Source: an uncultured Prevotellaceae bacterium (GTDB lineage Bacteria; Bacteroidota; Bacteroidia; Bacteroidales; Bacteroidaceae). From it: 64,000 nucleotides of DNA. The stretch lies in contig CAMJZV010000002.1 of assembly GCA_946410305.1 (NCBI GenBank), positions 1 through 64,000 of the forward strand, read 5' to 3'. Within the stretch, counting starts at the first letter, position 1. Every line of letters starts with the position of its first letter. The notes under the pieces were generated by a model. That model did not search any database. It was not told the origin of the DNA and saw only the letters and a list, made by a program, of their open reading frames with translations. Positions 27,575 to 36,886 of this stretch are shown piece by piece. The translations under genes were made by a program, and so were the position numbers.

Positions 27575-28344
27575 AACAGATTATCAAAGAATTCCTGGTC
27601 TCGGCGGTGCTGTTCTTCAGCATCCTTTTCCTGACCCTGCAGGTGGACTGGATGAAGATGTTTCATCTCACCCCGACCATTGTGGGCGACAAACTGTCTG
27701 AGTGGGTGTGGGATCTGACTTGTATGGGAATGCATGAAGTGAAGAACGACAATGTATGTCTTCCTGTAGACACCTTGGTTAACGAGATGTGCAAGGCCAA
27801 TGGCATCGATACTGCCAGCATCCATGTGGTGGTCAGCAGGAATTCAGAGGTGAATGCCTATGCCACTGTAGGTAGACACATCATTGTGAATACCGGACTG
27901 ATGGAGAAGATGGACAACGAGGCACAACTCTGTGCGGTGATCGGCCATGAGGTGGCTCACCTTGAACTAGGACATATCGAGTCGGGCATTCGCCAAAAGG
28001 CTATCTTCCAAGTGCTGCTGATACTGCTTACTGGCAACGGGAATACTGAGGGACTGATCAACCTCACCACCGACATGATTAGTAACTCCATCACACGAGC
28101 TAAAGAAGACCAAGCCGACGAACAAGGAGCGCGCTATCTCTATGCCATGCATCTGGATCCTATGGAGATGGCCAATACGCTGGAGTCGTTTGAGAGTTAC
28201 GGCATCTTGTCCTATCTTACCGACCATGCTGACAGTAAGGAGCGTGCAGCACGTATACGCAAGATGCACTTCGGCAAGAATACTACCTTCCGCCCAGTCC
28301 TGTCACCGGAAACCTGGCAGGCGCTCAAAAATGGATTAGACTAA
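27571..28344 (+). CDS. M48-family zinc metalloprotease
   Basis: A 257-residue protease with one N-terminal membrane helix (about 8-25) and the zinc motif HEVAHLELGH (His126, Glu127, His130), with the downstream DEQGARYLY carrying the third-ligand acid. It resembles LoiP/YcaL-type envelope quality-control proteases. It is the last gene of the TM2 operon. Confidence 0.88.
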   Translation: MKQIIKEFLVSAVLFFSILFLTLQVDWMKMFHLTPTIVGDKLSEWVWDLTCMGMHEVKNDNVCLPVDTLVNEMCKANGIDTASIHVVVSRNSEVNAYATVGRHIIVNTGLMEKMDNEAQLCAVIGHEVAHLELGHIESGIRQKAIFQVLLILLTGNGNTEGLINLTTDMISNSITRAKEDQADEQGARYLYAMHLDPMEMANTLESFESYGILSYLTDHADSKERAARIRKMHFGKNTTFRPVLSPETWQALKNGLD

Positions 28345-28389
28345 AGTTGTACTAGGTCTGTAGCCTGATTTTTTAGCTGTATTTAGCAA

Positions 28390-28451
28390 AAATTCTCTAG
28401 AGAATTTCTTCGTTATTAGCTATATTTGCATAAAATTCTCTAGAGAATTTT
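28390..28451. promoter_or_regulatory. Two perfect palindromic operator-like sites
   Basis: AAATTCTCTAGAGAATTT occurs twice, at 28390-28407 and within a 20-bp palindrome at 28432-28451. The centres are 43 bp apart, about four helical turns. A TATATTTG box lies between them and TATCTTTG at 28472-28479 follows, so a dimeric repressor or activator bound here would control the downstream genes. The cognate regulator is unknown. Confidence 0.65.
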
Positions 28452-28471
28452 TCTGTATACAGCTTTTTTTG

Positions 28472-28479
28472 TATCTTTG
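28472..28479 (+). promoter_or_regulatory. -7 box for the porin-fragment/SBP/TPR operon
   Basis: TATCTTTG, after a T-rich tract; a further TATATTTG lies at 28421-28428 between the palindromes. Confidence 0.55.
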
Positions 28480-28514
28480 TAGGCAAAATGATAATATAAT
28501 AAGCTATCTATTTA

Positions 28515-28757
28515 GTGAAAAAGAGAAAAATGATTCTAGCCTGTGTGATGATGCTGTCGATGGCAGTACACGCACAATGGCGTGTCGGTGTGACAGGTGG
28601 CACCGACTACAACCTGTACACGATGGACATGCAATACGAGAGCGACTGGAAGACAGAAGGTCGCTGGGGTGCCACCGTGGGTATTACAGGACATTATGAT
28701 GCGAACGCTTCAAAAACCATTAAAAATGTTATAAAAACCGTATTGGGAGATTTCTGA
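28515..28757 (+). pseudogene. Truncated outer-membrane beta-barrel (porin-family) protein
   Basis: An 80-codon frame (GTG start at 28515, or ATG at 28530) with signal peptide LACVMMLSMAVHAQ and the first barrel strands (WRVGVTGGTDYNLYTM, WGATVGITGHYD). Complete family members are roughly 200 residues; here the sequence turns into an unrelated Lys/Thr/Val tail and stops. It is best explained as a gene broken by an internal deletion. It still has the best promoter of this operon and precedes the SBP gene by two bases. Confidence 0.6.
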
Positions 28758-28759
28758 TA

Positions 28760-29707
28760 ATGAAAAGATTGTTACCGATGATTGTTGCGCTGGTGCTGCT
28801 GGCAGCCTGCGGACAGTCGTATGAGGAGACAAAGCGCATTTCGCGTGAACAGCGTCGTGAGGCATGGCGCAAAGACTCGGCGGCACTGAAGATTGCCGTG
28901 ATGCCTACATTGGATTGTCTGCCGCTGTATGTGGCGCAGCAGTATGAGTTGTTCGACACCGTCAATGGTGGCGTGCGTCTGAAGTTCTACAATGCCCAGA
29001 TGGATTGCGACACTGCTATTCAGCGAGGTAGAGTAGAGGGTGCGATGACAGATTTGGTAAGAGCTATGCGCATTGACAAGCAGGGCCTGAAGATGCGTTA
29101 TGTGGCTGCCACGAATGCCTACTGGCAGTTGGTGACGAACCGCAATGCACGTATCAAGCAGCTGAAGCAGCTGGACGACAAGATGGTAGCTATGACACGC
29201 TTCTCGGCAACAGACCTGTTGACGGATTGTGCCCGTGACTCAGTGAAGCTGCTGGCTGAGCGAGTGTATAAGGTGCAGATCAACGACCTGAATGTGCGTA
29301 TGCAGATGCTACAGAATAACGAGATAGATGCTTTGTGGCTTCCTGAACCACTGGCAACGCAGGCTCGTGTGATGAAGCACCCCGTAGTGCTGGATTCGCG
29401 CGATGTGAAGTTACAACTGGGCGTGTTGGCCTTCCGTGAGAAAGAGATGCGTCGCCAGGTGCGTGCCAAGCAGCTGCAACTGTTTACGAAGGCCTATAAC
29501 CAAGCGTGCGACTCTATTAATAAATATGGTGTCGCCCATTACCGTGACATCTTGCTTGACCGCTATAAACTGAAGGCTTCGCTGGTTGATTCGATACCTC
29601 AGAATATCCGTTTTCCACATGCCCATGGACCGCGTCAGCAGGATGTGACGTTCGTAGAACAGTGGCTGGAGAAAATGAAAGATGAAAAATTAAAGATGAA
29701 AGATTAA
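28760..29707 (+). CDS. Solute-binding-protein-like lipoprotein (NMT1/SsuA type)
   Basis: A 315-residue lipoprotein: signal MKRLLPMIVALVLLAAC with Cys17. After a charged linker, LKIAVMPTLDCLPLYVAQQY (about residues 44-63) and the two-lobe pattern including IDALWLPEPLATQA (about 193-206) match periplasmic binding proteins of the NMT1/SsuA group. No ABC permease or ATPase is nearby. The last residues, KMKDEKLKMKD, are encoded by an AT-rich GATGAAA-type intergenic repeat that has become the gene's 3' end. Confidence 0.7.
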   Translation: MKRLLPMIVALVLLAACGQSYEETKRISREQRREAWRKDSAALKIAVMPTLDCLPLYVAQQYELFDTVNGGVRLKFYNAQMDCDTAIQRGRVEGAMTDLVRAMRIDKQGLKMRYVAATNAYWQLVTNRNARIKQLKQLDDKMVAMTRFSATDLLTDCARDSVKLLAERVYKVQINDLNVRMQMLQNNEIDALWLPEPLATQARVMKHPVVLDSRDVKLQLGVLAFREKEMRRQVRAKQLQLFTKAYNQACDSINKYGVAHYRDILLDRYKLKASLVDSIPQNIRFPHAHGPRQQDVTFVEQWLEKMKDEKLKMKD

Positions 29708-29709
29708 AA

Positions 29710-31842
29710 GTGGCAACGAATGAGAGTCTGAAGCAGGTCGATGAGGCCTTGCAGGCGGGCAATGCCGGTATGGCAATTCGCCAAATGGAGAACTATCTGG
29801 CAGCATGGCCAGAGCAGCAAACCGCTGAGAAGCTAGCGGAGGTGCGCGAAGACTACGACCGCATGGTGGCATATTGGCAGCAGGGGGGAGAAGACCCACA
29901 GCGTGCAGCCCTCTACCTACGGCTGTTGCAGCGCGTGTATGTGCTCTATGCCAATGTGATGCACTACCATCGTATGAAGGCGTCGCCCTATCAGAACAGT
30001 CTCTACACTCGCGTGCGCCAAGGTCAGCGTGACTGGTCGCTAACAGCTATCCGTCAGGAGATGGAGGGTTTCGTCAGCAATGTTGCCATGCTTCAGTTGG
30101 AACCAGACAACAAGCGCGCCACAAAGAGTGAGGCGCTCTATAAGGACCATCAGCAGCAGATGAACCAGCTGTTCGAATATATGCTGACGTCGCGCCAGTG
30201 GTCGGATAGCGTGGGTAGCCAGTTTACGGAGATGCTGACATCGCCAACCGTTGACACCGTTGACCAACAACTGCTGATAGCAGCCATCACTTTATCGTTG
30301 TTGAACCAGTTTGACATGGCTAAGTTCCGCCTGCTGGTAGAGGTCTACCGACAGTCGCAGGATGAGGCGGTACGCCAGCGCGCCCTGGTGGGTTGGACAT
30401 TATCTGCCTCTGATACCTATCAGCAAGTGTATCCTGAACAGCGCGAGCTGATAACCTCTCTGCTACAGTCAGACGAGGTATGTCAGGAACTGACCGAACT
30501 TCAGATACAACTCATCTACTGCCTGAACGAGGTCAACGACAGCCGAACTATCCAAAAGGAGATTATGCCAGATCTGCTGAAGAACTCGTCGAAGATGATG
30601 GCGCAGGACATTGAAGCTACTGAGGAAGAACGACTGGAAGAGGTGTTGCACCCAGAGGTCTCCGAGGAGCGCATGGAACATCTGGAGGCTTCGATGCGAC
30701 GGATGCAGGATATGCAGAAGGAGGGCGTCGATGTCTTCTTCCATGGTTTCTCGCAGATTAAGCGCTATCCTTTCTTCTATGATATCAGCAACTGGCTGGT
30801 ACCATTCTTTGCGCAGCATCCTGATATTCAGCAGGCTATGGGTAAAACAGAGAATATCCATTTCCTGGACAAGGTGTTTGCTACCAATGCGTTTTGTAGC
30901 AGCGACAAGTACTCGTTTGTCCTTGCTATGCAGGAAGTGTTAGGTCGTCTGCCCAAACAAGTGCAGGAGATGTTACAGCGTGGCGAATATTCAGCAGAAG
31001 AACTGCAGCAAACCGTTGATCAGTCAGCAGCTTATGAGCGCCGTCTCTATCTGATGGATATCTACCGCTTCTTCCGCCTGTTCCCTCATCGTGCAGAGTT
31101 GTACAATCCTTTTGAGACTACTACTGACGAGATGGGTGGCTGTGGTTTTTTTGCGCTGAACGTGTTGTCTGGAACATCGATAGAGAAGAATAAGGCACAG
31201 ATTGTCAGACAGTTGAAGAAACATAAGATGCCGTATGCTGCCCAGCGCTTGCTGGAAACTATTTCTGAAGACTGTCGCGACATGCAGTATTATCTATGGA
31301 TGCACGACTATGACCACGCCTTGGAGTTGAATCCTATACACGAGCGTGCACTGCTGGGCAAAGGACGACAGCTTTATGATGAAGGACGCTATGAGGAGGC
31401 GTTGACATGGTTTGAACAGTTGTCAACAGCTTATCCGGAGAAGACAAACAACCAGTTGTATGTAGCCATCTGTCTGGTGCAGATGGAGCGTTATGAGGAG
31501 GCGCTAAAACCACTCTACCGACTGAACTATGAACAGCCAGACAATGATGCTGTCAGTCGTGTATTGGCATGGGCGCAGACTTGTCAGGGAAAACTAGAAC
31601 AGGCTGCTAATATCTATGAACAGCTGATGGGACGCGAGCAACAGCAGGACGACGACCTCAAGAACTATGGCTACTGCCTATGGCTGCAAGGCCAGGTGGG
31701 TAGGGCAAGGGAATTGTTCCACCAATATTGCCAGCGTCGTGGACAATCGGCAATCTATCAGTCTGACTTCTTTGATGTCGACTGGCTTAAGAAACGTGGC
31801 ATCAGTACGGTGGAGATAAATATGATGCTGTCCGCCCTTTAA
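29710..31842 (+). CDS. Tetratricopeptide-repeat protein
   Basis: A 710-residue, largely helical cytoplasmic protein, starting at a GTG two bases after the SBP stop. TPR-like motifs are clearest in the C-terminal third (about residues 545-670: RYEEALTWFEQLSTAYP, YEEALKPLYRLNYEQPD, LEQAANIYEQLMG). The N-terminal part is helical without a recognised domain. No catalytic motif is visible. It may be a scaffold for the SBP-like lipoprotein's system, but no sequence feature proves this. Confidence 0.7.
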   Translation: MATNESLKQVDEALQAGNAGMAIRQMENYLAAWPEQQTAEKLAEVREDYDRMVAYWQQGGEDPQRAALYLRLLQRVYVLYANVMHYHRMKASPYQNSLYTRVRQGQRDWSLTAIRQEMEGFVSNVAMLQLEPDNKRATKSEALYKDHQQQMNQLFEYMLTSRQWSDSVGSQFTEMLTSPTVDTVDQQLLIAAITLSLLNQFDMAKFRLLVEVYRQSQDEAVRQRALVGWTLSASDTYQQVYPEQRELITSLLQSDEVCQELTELQIQLIYCLNEVNDSRTIQKEIMPDLLKNSSKMMAQDIEATEEERLEEVLHPEVSEERMEHLEASMRRMQDMQKEGVDVFFHGFSQIKRYPFFYDISNWLVPFFAQHPDIQQAMGKTENIHFLDKVFATNAFCSSDKYSFVLAMQEVLGRLPKQVQEMLQRGEYSAEELQQTVDQSAAYERRLYLMDIYRFFRLFPHRAELYNPFETTTDEMGGCGFFALNVLSGTSIEKNKAQIVRQLKKHKMPYAAQRLLETISEDCRDMQYYLWMHDYDHALELNPIHERALLGKGRQLYDEGRYEEALTWFEQLSTAYPEKTNNQLYVAICLVQMERYEEALKPLYRLNYEQPDNDAVSRVLAWAQTCQGKLEQAANIYEQLMGREQQQDDDLKNYGYCLWLQGQVGRARELFHQYCQRRGQSAIYQSDFFDVDWLKKRGISTVEINMMLSAL

Positions 31843-31852
31843 CTATTAACTG

Positions 31853-33112
31853 TTATAGGAACGGCTGTAGCAGGTGAGCGAACCAGCCACGGAACTTCTG
31901 CCAGCCCGTGCGGAATTCATCCCACGACTCTTCTGTCAATAGGAAACTTTGCTGCTTGTCGCGCCAGAACATGTCGTCAAGCTCACGAGTGGTGCGTGGG
32001 TCAATGATGACGGCATTCTCTTCAAAGTCGCACTTCAGACTGCGGGCATCCAGATTAGTGCTGCCTACCGTACAATACTTGCCATCAACCATCATAATCT
32101 TGGAATGGTGGAATCCTGGTTCATAGAGCCAGACGATAGCACCACGCTTCATCAGCTTATGAGCCTGATACAAGGCACAATCGGGCGTCAGGGGAATATC
32201 GCTCTTTGACGATAGCATGATCTCTACCTTTACACCACGGCGGATGGCGCGGGTAAGTGCCCTTGTGAGGGTAGGTATCAGTGTGAAATAAGGGTTGATA
32301 ATATGGATGGAGTCCTTAGCCTGGTCGATAGCATTGATATAGAAGGTACGCATTATCTTAGGTGTGATGCCTGGCTCACGATTGAGGATGCCTACCATCT
32401 TATGCCCACTCGTGTAGGTGGTGTCTGGTTTTAGTCCGTTGAAACGGGTCAGCGTACCACCATTATAGTATTTCATGCCTCCGACGTTCTGTCCTGTCGT
32501 ACGATTCCATATCCTAAGGAAGATGGTTTGCAGCTCGTTGACCACGTCACCCTCCAGACGACAGTGCATGTCGCGCCATTCGCCAACCTGTTCTGTACCT
32601 TTAATATAATAGTCGGCCACATTCATGCCTCCCGTATAGCCAATCTTTCCGTCGATGACCACAATCTTGCGGTGGTCCCGACCATAGATATGATTGACCC
32701 ACGGAAAGCGGATGGGAGAGTACTCTACAATCTCGATGCCAGCCTCGCGTAGCGGTTTCAGGTGGCGCTTCTTCAGTGGCTGGTTGTTGGAGTCGTTGCC
32801 AAAACCGTCGAACATGGCACGCACCTCAACACCTTCTTTACACTTCAGACGCAGCAGGTCGAAAAGCAGGAAAGCGATGGAGTCGTTGCGGAAATTAAAG
32901 TACTCCAGATGGATACTGCTCTTTGCCTGAAGGATGGCATTGAACATATCGTCAAACTTCTCCTGACCAGATAGTAGGAGCGTGACGCTGTTATTATTCG
33001 TAAAGCGAACGCCACTATCGCGCAGCGTGCTGACTATCAAAGAATCGCTTGTCTGCGCAGTGGCAGACAAGCTGGTGATGGTCATTAAAATAAGTGTGAA
33101 TCGTCTTAACAT
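31853..33112 (-). CDS. Cardiolipin synthase-like phospholipase D
   Basis: A 419-residue PLD-superfamily protein with signal-like N-terminus (LILMTITSLSATAQ) and two HKD motifs: HRKIVVIDGKIGYTGG (about residues 147-162) and HSKIMMVDGKYCTVGSTN (about 340-357). Such enzymes make cardiolipin from two phosphatidylglycerol molecules. It lacks the two N-terminal membrane helices of ClsA. It is the last gene of the kdsA-kdsD-regulator operon, three bases downstream of the regulator. Confidence 0.85.
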   Translation of the reverse strand: MLRRFTLILMTITSLSATAQTSDSLIVSTLRDSGVRFTNNNSVTLLLSGQEKFDDMFNAILQAKSSIHLEYFNFRNDSIAFLLFDLLRLKCKEGVEVRAMFDGFGNDSNNQPLKKRHLKPLREAGIEIVEYSPIRFPWVNHIYGRDHRKIVVIDGKIGYTGGMNVADYYIKGTEQVGEWRDMHCRLEGDVVNELQTIFLRIWNRTTGQNVGGMKYYNGGTLTRFNGLKPDTTYTSGHKMVGILNREPGITPKIMRTFYINAIDQAKDSIHIINPYFTLIPTLTRALTRAIRRGVKVEIMLSSKSDIPLTPDCALYQAHKLMKRGAIVWLYEPGFHHSKIMMVDGKYCTVGSTNLDARSLKCDFEENAVIIDPRTTRELDDMFWRDKQQSFLLTEESWDEFRTGWQKFRGWFAHLLQPFL

Positions 33113-33115
33113 GTT

Positions 33116-36100
33116 TTATCTCTTATTCTTCAGACGATATTCCAGAGGTGTCATACCATATTTGTCTCTGAAGATGTTGATAAAGTTCTCTGCTGTCATG
33201 AAACCAACGTTGAGGGCCAGCTCGCTGAGGTTGATATTGGTGGTGACAAGCAGCGTGCAGGCATGCTTCAGGCGTATCTCACGAACAACCTCGGCAGGTG
33301 TCTTGGTTGTGATGGCACGAATCTTGTGGAAGAACGGTACGCGACCCATACCCATCGCTGCAGCCATATCCTCCAGGCTGATCTGTCCACGACTCATATT
33401 TTGCAGGACAAACTGCTCGACATTACGCATCAGCTGCTGATCCATGATGTTGCTCATTGAGTAGTCGCCGATGGTGTTGTTGTTGTAGTACTTAGCCAGG
33501 ATATTGGGCTGTTCTGGCGTTGCAGCAACTTCCTGTGCGTCCAGTGCCTCTTGGCTTTCAGGAGTGTCTGTCGTTTCCTGGCTGTCAGGAACCTTCACGT
33601 TGGTGAACTCCTCAAAGCTCATAGTGGCAGTGGTCATACTAGCGTTCTGGCCTTCCAGCATTCGTGTCTCCTTACCCTCGATGACGTTCTGGTTAATCTC
33701 GATAGGTGCCAGACCCATTACCTTGTTAAAGCGCATCACTGCCTCCTGTACGTTGAAGGGCTTTGCCAAGTAGTCGTCAGCAGCCAGCGTGATGTTCAGG
33801 TCGTTCATGCTCTCCGGCGTCAGCACGGTGTCGGTCATCAGCACGAACTTGGTCTTGTTCTTGTTGTGACTGCTCTTAAACTGGTTGCACAGCTCACTAC
33901 CTGTAATGCTGTCGCCCATATTGTGCTTGCAGACTACAAGGTCGGCCTTGAGCGTCTCGATATCGGGGATGGCATCCTTGATATTGTCGTAGATGTGGAA
34001 GTCGTATATCTCGCACAGATGGGCACGCATGAATTGCAGGAACTCGCGATTGTTATCGATGAATACCACGCAGAACTTCTGTGTCTGACCCTCGATATGC
34101 AAAGGCTTGATGTCGAGTGACAACTGCTGACCCGTCTCTACAGCCAGTTCAATCTCGCCCTGTTCGTTCAGTTCCAGACGATCCTTAGCGGTAGACTCTG
34201 CCTTCTTCTCAGGATTCTCCAGCGTGGTCTGCATCTCAGAGATACGCGTGATGACCTGCAATAGTTGGAAGTGTAGCGAGTTAAGCTGCTCACGACCTTC
34301 AAGCGACTGTTCGCGCATAGACATGTCACCGATAATTGTCGTCATACGAGCCATTGGCTGACGGAGTTCATCACTGGCAAGCTTGATTTCCTCACGCTGG
34401 CGCTTCAGTTCCTCGATGACAGTATTGCGCTTCTTCCAGGCCTTCCTGTATTTATTAATACCGTAGCGCCAGATGATGACAACGATGATGAGAATGATAA
34501 CATAGAAGGTCAGCATCCACCACGACAGCCACCATGGACGGTCGATGTGAATTTCTAGAATACGCTCTTGGTTGCTGACGGCACCTTCAGCACTGACAGC
34601 CTTGACGTGCAACTTGTAGTCACCGCTACTCAAGTTCTCGAAACGAACACCGTGGAGTAGGGCGTCACCGTTACGCCAGTCGTTATCCAGCCCTTCCATC
34701 CAGTACATGAATTGCAGACGTTCGCCCTGGTTGTAGTTACCTGCGGCAAACTTCAGCGTGATGGTGTTCTGGCTGTTGTATAGCTCTATCTTGTTACTCT
34801 CGTTGAGAGCTTGTGGCAGGATGGTGTTGCCATCGTAGTTGACACCCGTCAGAATCTCCTGCTCTCCGACGAACAGCTGGGTCAGCATAACACGAGGCAG
34901 CGTGGCTTGTTCGTCTTTGTTGCTGTGGCGTACCCAGTTGACACCATAGAGTCCGCCAAACAGCACCTCTCCGTTTTTCTTGGTGAGGATAGAACCCATA
35001 TTGAACTCGTTACTCTGCAGACCATCGCTAAGGGTATAGTTATAGAGACCGTAGTTGAAGGTCTCGTCTTCGTGGTTACGCTGTACGACAATACGGCTGA
35101 CACCATTGCTGGTGGTAATCCAGATGCTGTGGTTTTTATCCTCGGCAATACCGCAGATGGTGTTGTTGCACAGTCCGTCTTTCTCTGTGACCTTGCTCAA
35201 CTCGTCGTTGACAGGGTTCAGAATGTTAATGCCCTCGCGCGTTCCTATCCATAACAGACCTCTGGAATCTTCGTAGATCTGGGTGATATAGTTGTTCGTA
35301 AACGACTTCATATTGGAGGCATTACCTGTCAGTACGGTCTTTTCGCGTGTCGACAGGTTGAGTACCACCAATCCCTCAGCGGTACCAATCAACATGTTAT
35401 TATTGGTGCCATAGAATAGCGCCGTGATGTTGTTGGTGGTCAGCATGCCGTTCTCACGGGTATACGAGGAAAAGGTATTCATCTTAGGGTTGTACACCTG
35501 CAAGCCACCATTGGTAGCAATCCACAGATTACCGCTCTTATCACAGCTCAGTGCATTGATGTGGTCATCGATGAGTGTCTTCATGCTGTCGCGAGCAGCA
35601 GAGTAGAAGGTGCTGACACCATCCTTGATACGTGTCAGACCATTCTGCTTGGAACCTACCCACAAACTTCCGTCAGGTGTAGTGGTCATGGCAGAAATCT
35701 TCTGGCTGGCCAGTTGTCCATCAAAGTCTACGAGGCCCTTGTCGCCTGTACCATACCATATCTTTCCGTTGCTATCCTCTGCAATAGCAGTGATATCACC
35801 ATTAATCAGTGATTGGAACTTATAGATGTTATCACCATAGTATGCCAGTCCTGATTTCTCAGTACCTACCCATAATAGGTCGGTGTCGTCAATATAGACG
35901 CTCTGAATACTGATAACATCCTCTGCCATCTGGAATCTGTTCACGCCCTTGGGACGAACGGATTCCATCTCCAGTGTTTTCACGTCGCAACGAATCAGTC
36001 CCATGCGGTCAGTAGCTATCCAGATGTTGCCCTTGCTGTCGCCAACCATACCGTTGACACTGTGGTCGGTATTGTTACCGGTCATTCCTAACTGGTCGCC

Positions 36101-36871
36101 AATGGTGGTATTCCACGTGTTGGTGTTTTTGTTATAGAGCATCAGCGTGCCCTGTCCGTAGAGCCAGATGTTGTCCTGCTGGTCGGCAAAGGCATTCAGC
36201 GTGGCCGACTTGCGCAGATGCTGTTGGGCGATAAGGTCGTTTTTCCATACTGTATGCTGCTGGTGCATGACGTCGCAGCAGACGATGCGTCCATCATCGT
36301 AGACAATCATAGCACCATCACGACATTCGCTGATAGAAGTTATTACACCCTGCGGAACACCACGGTTGTCGTCAGTATAGCCAAATTCAAAGAGCAGCTG
36401 CTGTTGCATGTTATAGGCTACCACACCCTTGTTGGGAATGGCTGCCCAGAAGTTCTTATGACTGTCAATATATACTACGCTGGGAGAACCTTCGATACCC
36501 ATTCGTCCATAAACCTGCTTCATATCGCGCTCAAAGCTCTCTGTCTGAGGGTGATAGATGCAGAAGCCTGCTGAAGTCTTAATCCACAGTGTGCCTTCCA
36601 GCGTTTCTTGGATACTGATAATGTAGCTGTCGGGCAGCGATGAACCGTCCTGTGAGTTACACTGGAAGTTGTGGAACGTATAGCCGTCGTAGCGGTAAAG
36701 TCCAGCGGGTGTTCCCAACCAGACATAGCCTCGCGAGTCTTTCAGTATGCAGTTGATCTGACTGATAGTCAGACCACTACGGGCATCCAGCGTCTTGAAC
36801 AGGTAAACACCGGCTGCAGCCAATGGCAACGCCAGCATCATGATGAGCAATATCTTCCTCAGTATCTTCAT
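33116..36871 (-). CDS. HTCS-like membrane regulator lacking phosphorelay residues
   Basis: A 1251-residue protein with the outline of a hybrid two-component regulator: N-terminal membrane helix, Reg_prop beta-propeller repeats (about 30-690), Y_Y_Y domain (about 690-770), a membrane helix (about 778-800), a dimerisation-helix region, receiver-like domain (about 930-1055) and AraC DNA-binding domain (about 1140-1250). The signalling parts are degenerate: the kinase H-box reads SDELRQPM (Asp for His, about 833), no HATPase N/G boxes occur between it and the receiver, and the receiver phospho-Asp is Lys (VVCKHNM, about 982). It probably passes a periplasmic signal to DNA by conformation alone. 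Confidence 0.85.
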   Translation of the reverse strand: MKILRKILLIMMLALPLAAAGVYLFKTLDARSGLTISQINCILKDSRGYVWLGTPAGLYRYDGYTFHNFQCNSQDGSSLPDSYIISIQETLEGTLWIKTSAGFCIYHPQTESFERDMKQVYGRMGIEGSPSVVYIDSHKNFWAAIPNKGVVAYNMQQQLLFEFGYTDDNRGVPQGVITSISECRDGAMIVYDDGRIVCCDVMHQQHTVWKNDLIAQQHLRKSATLNAFADQQDNIWLYGQGTLMLYNKNTNTWNTTIGDQLGMTGNNTDHSVNGMVGDSKGNIWIATDRMGLIRCDVKTLEMESVRPKGVNRFQMAEDVISIQSVYIDDTDLLWVGTEKSGLAYYGDNIYKFQSLINGDITAIAEDSNGKIWYGTGDKGLVDFDGQLASQKISAMTTTPDGSLWVGSKQNGLTRIKDGVSTFYSAARDSMKTLIDDHINALSCDKSGNLWIATNGGLQVYNPKMNTFSSYTRENGMLTTNNITALFYGTNNNMLIGTAEGLVVLNLSTREKTVLTGNASNMKSFTNNYITQIYEDSRGLLWIGTREGINILNPVNDELSKVTEKDGLCNNTICGIAEDKNHSIWITTSNGVSRIVVQRNHEDETFNYGLYNYTLSDGLQSNEFNMGSILTKKNGEVLFGGLYGVNWVRHSNKDEQATLPRVMLTQLFVGEQEILTGVNYDGNTILPQALNESNKIELYNSQNTITLKFAAGNYNQGERLQFMYWMEGLDNDWRNGDALLHGVRFENLSSGDYKLHVKAVSAEGAVSNQERILEIHIDRPWWLSWWMLTFYVIILIIVVIIWRYGINKYRKAWKKRNTVIEELKRQREEIKLASDELRQPMARMTTIIGDMSMREQSLEGREQLNSLHFQLLQVITRISEMQTTLENPEKKAESTAKDRLELNEQGEIELAVETGQQLSLDIKPLHIEGQTQKFCVVFIDNNREFLQFMRAHLCEIYDFHIYDNIKDAIPDIETLKADLVVCKHNMGDSITGSELCNQFKSSHNKNKTKFVLMTDTVLTPESMNDLNITLAADDYLAKPFNVQEAVMRFNKVMGLAPIEINQNVIEGKETRMLEGQNASMTTATMSFEEFTNVKVPDSQETTDTPESQEALDAQEVAATPEQPNILAKYYNNNTIGDYSMSNIMDQQLMRNVEQFVLQNMSRGQISLEDMAAAMGMGRVPFFHKIRAITTKTPAEVVREIRLKHACTLLVTTNINLSELALNVGFMTAENFINIFRDKYGMTPLEYRLKNKR

Positions 36872-36886
36872 ATAATATTATATATA

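Noticed and set aside
33551..34120. Long open frame antisense to the HTCS-like regulator
   Set aside because: It is the complement of conserved receiver and coiled-coil codons and has no start context or family match.
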